Assembly: GCA_021299385.1 (NCBI GenBank)
Contig: JAJTGZ010000024.1
Coordinates: 1 to 32,488 of the forward strand
DNA length: 32,488 nucleotides
Reading direction: 5' to 3'
From: Phycisphaeraceae bacterium
Lineage (GTDB): Bacteria; Planctomycetota; Phycisphaerae; Phycisphaerales; UBA1924
Shown here: piece by piece, positions 32,196-32,488 of the stretch
Layout of the letters: every line of letters starts with the position of its first letter
Position numbering within the stretch: position 1 is the stretch's first letter
Notes under the pieces: model-generated
What the model was told of the DNA's origin: nothing
The model's database searches: none
What the model saw: only the letters and a program-made list of their open reading frames with translations
Program-made: the position numbers and the translations under genes

Positions 32196-32488
32196 CGATG
32201 CACGCGTCGATCAACTCTTTGTGCCGGTACCCCTCATCCATCCAGGCACACCTCCCTAACACCAGTCCTATTCGCCCGCACGGTGATGTCGTGCCCGAAA
32301 AAGAGTTCGCCGTCGTTGAAGCTCAGGTCCCAATCGCCGTCTGTGTGGAAGGCACACGAAGCGGGCTTGATGCGGCGCAGAAACTGGGCGGCCGTTACGG
32401 GCTTCTCCCCCTCCTCAAGCCAGTCATCGAGCTTGAGCGGTAGCATGTCCTTGACGGCCCGGTCGCGGCAGAGGGCGTCCCACTTCTC
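32179..32488 (-). pseudogene. Partial small protein (DUF2262-like), apparently frameshifted near its end
   Basis: The gene enters from the right edge with EKWDALCRDRAVKD and continues LPLKLDDWLEEGEKPVTAAQ to DGDWDLSFNDGELFFGHDIT and a TGA at 32234. The WDLSFNDGELFFGH stretch resembles DUF2262/DUF6985-type proteins of unknown function. In the next frame, from about 32244 to the TAA at 32179, the protein-like sequence WMDEGYRHKELIDACIGVIL follows with no break, as though the original reading frame had carried on. Either a one-base slip near 32240-32255 is a sequence error or the gene is decaying. Start and upstream context are outside the window. Confidence 0.5.

Overview
The window is GC-rich bacterial chromosome and reads as a planctomycete, most likely class Phycisphaerae. 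The clues are a secreted protein ending in a two-repeat dockerin-like tail that finishes in Gly-Cys, a planctomycete-style prepilin-like protein (GFTLIELLVVVAIVGLLVAI), a CxxxxC/CxxC zinc-ribbon mini-protein, and LPS and outer-membrane genes (lpxB, bamD-like, lptE-like). This assignment comes from family knowledge; no database was searched. I saw no rRNA, tRNA, transposase or CRISPR array.

Layout. 1-3 kb: a secreted protein cut by the left edge (minus), a prepilin-like protein and a MoxR-type AAA+ ATPase with a damaged P-loop region. 3-6.8 kb: a VLCAD-like acyl-CoA dehydrogenase, folK, and a secreted protein of unknown function. 6.8-9.1 kb (minus): uppS and purA. 9.3-11.3 kb: zinc-ribbon protein, lpxB, a four-helix membrane protein. 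11.4-13.9 kb (minus): an RluD-type pseudouridine synthase and a plant-type ferredoxin-NADP reductase. 14-15.8 kb: bamD-like and lptE-like lipoproteins. 15.8-18.7 kb: a GT4 glycosyltransferase (minus) diverging from asnS (plus) across a tandem hairpin array. 18.8-25.4 kb (minus): pdhA, brnT, brnA, pdhB, a metallophosphoesterase-like secreted protein, a pdhB 3'-end remnant, and pheA. 25.9-31.3 kb: rpsO, pnp, a cold-shock protein, hisS and an ACT-domain protein. 31.4 kb to the right edge (minus): a TVP38/DedA-type membrane protein and a partial, apparently frameshifted small protein.

Most genes are housekeeping: folate, purine and phenylalanine synthesis, the pyruvate dehydrogenase E1 pair, translation, RNA turnover, and envelope building. 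The unusual signal lies between and inside them. A palindromic element sits in frame inside asnS. Four 33-bp hairpin units show a compensatory stem change. A BrnT/BrnA toxin-antitoxin pair lies between pdhA and pdhB. A diverged second copy of the pdhB 3' end lies beyond the phosphoesterase gene. Three G-rich repeats could form G-quadruplexes. About ten start codons follow a TANNNT -10 box by only 5-10 nt, which suggests widespread leaderless transcription. Three genes (moxR-like, TVP38-like and the right-edge gene) look internally deleted or frameshifted, so either assembly error or real decay must be considered.
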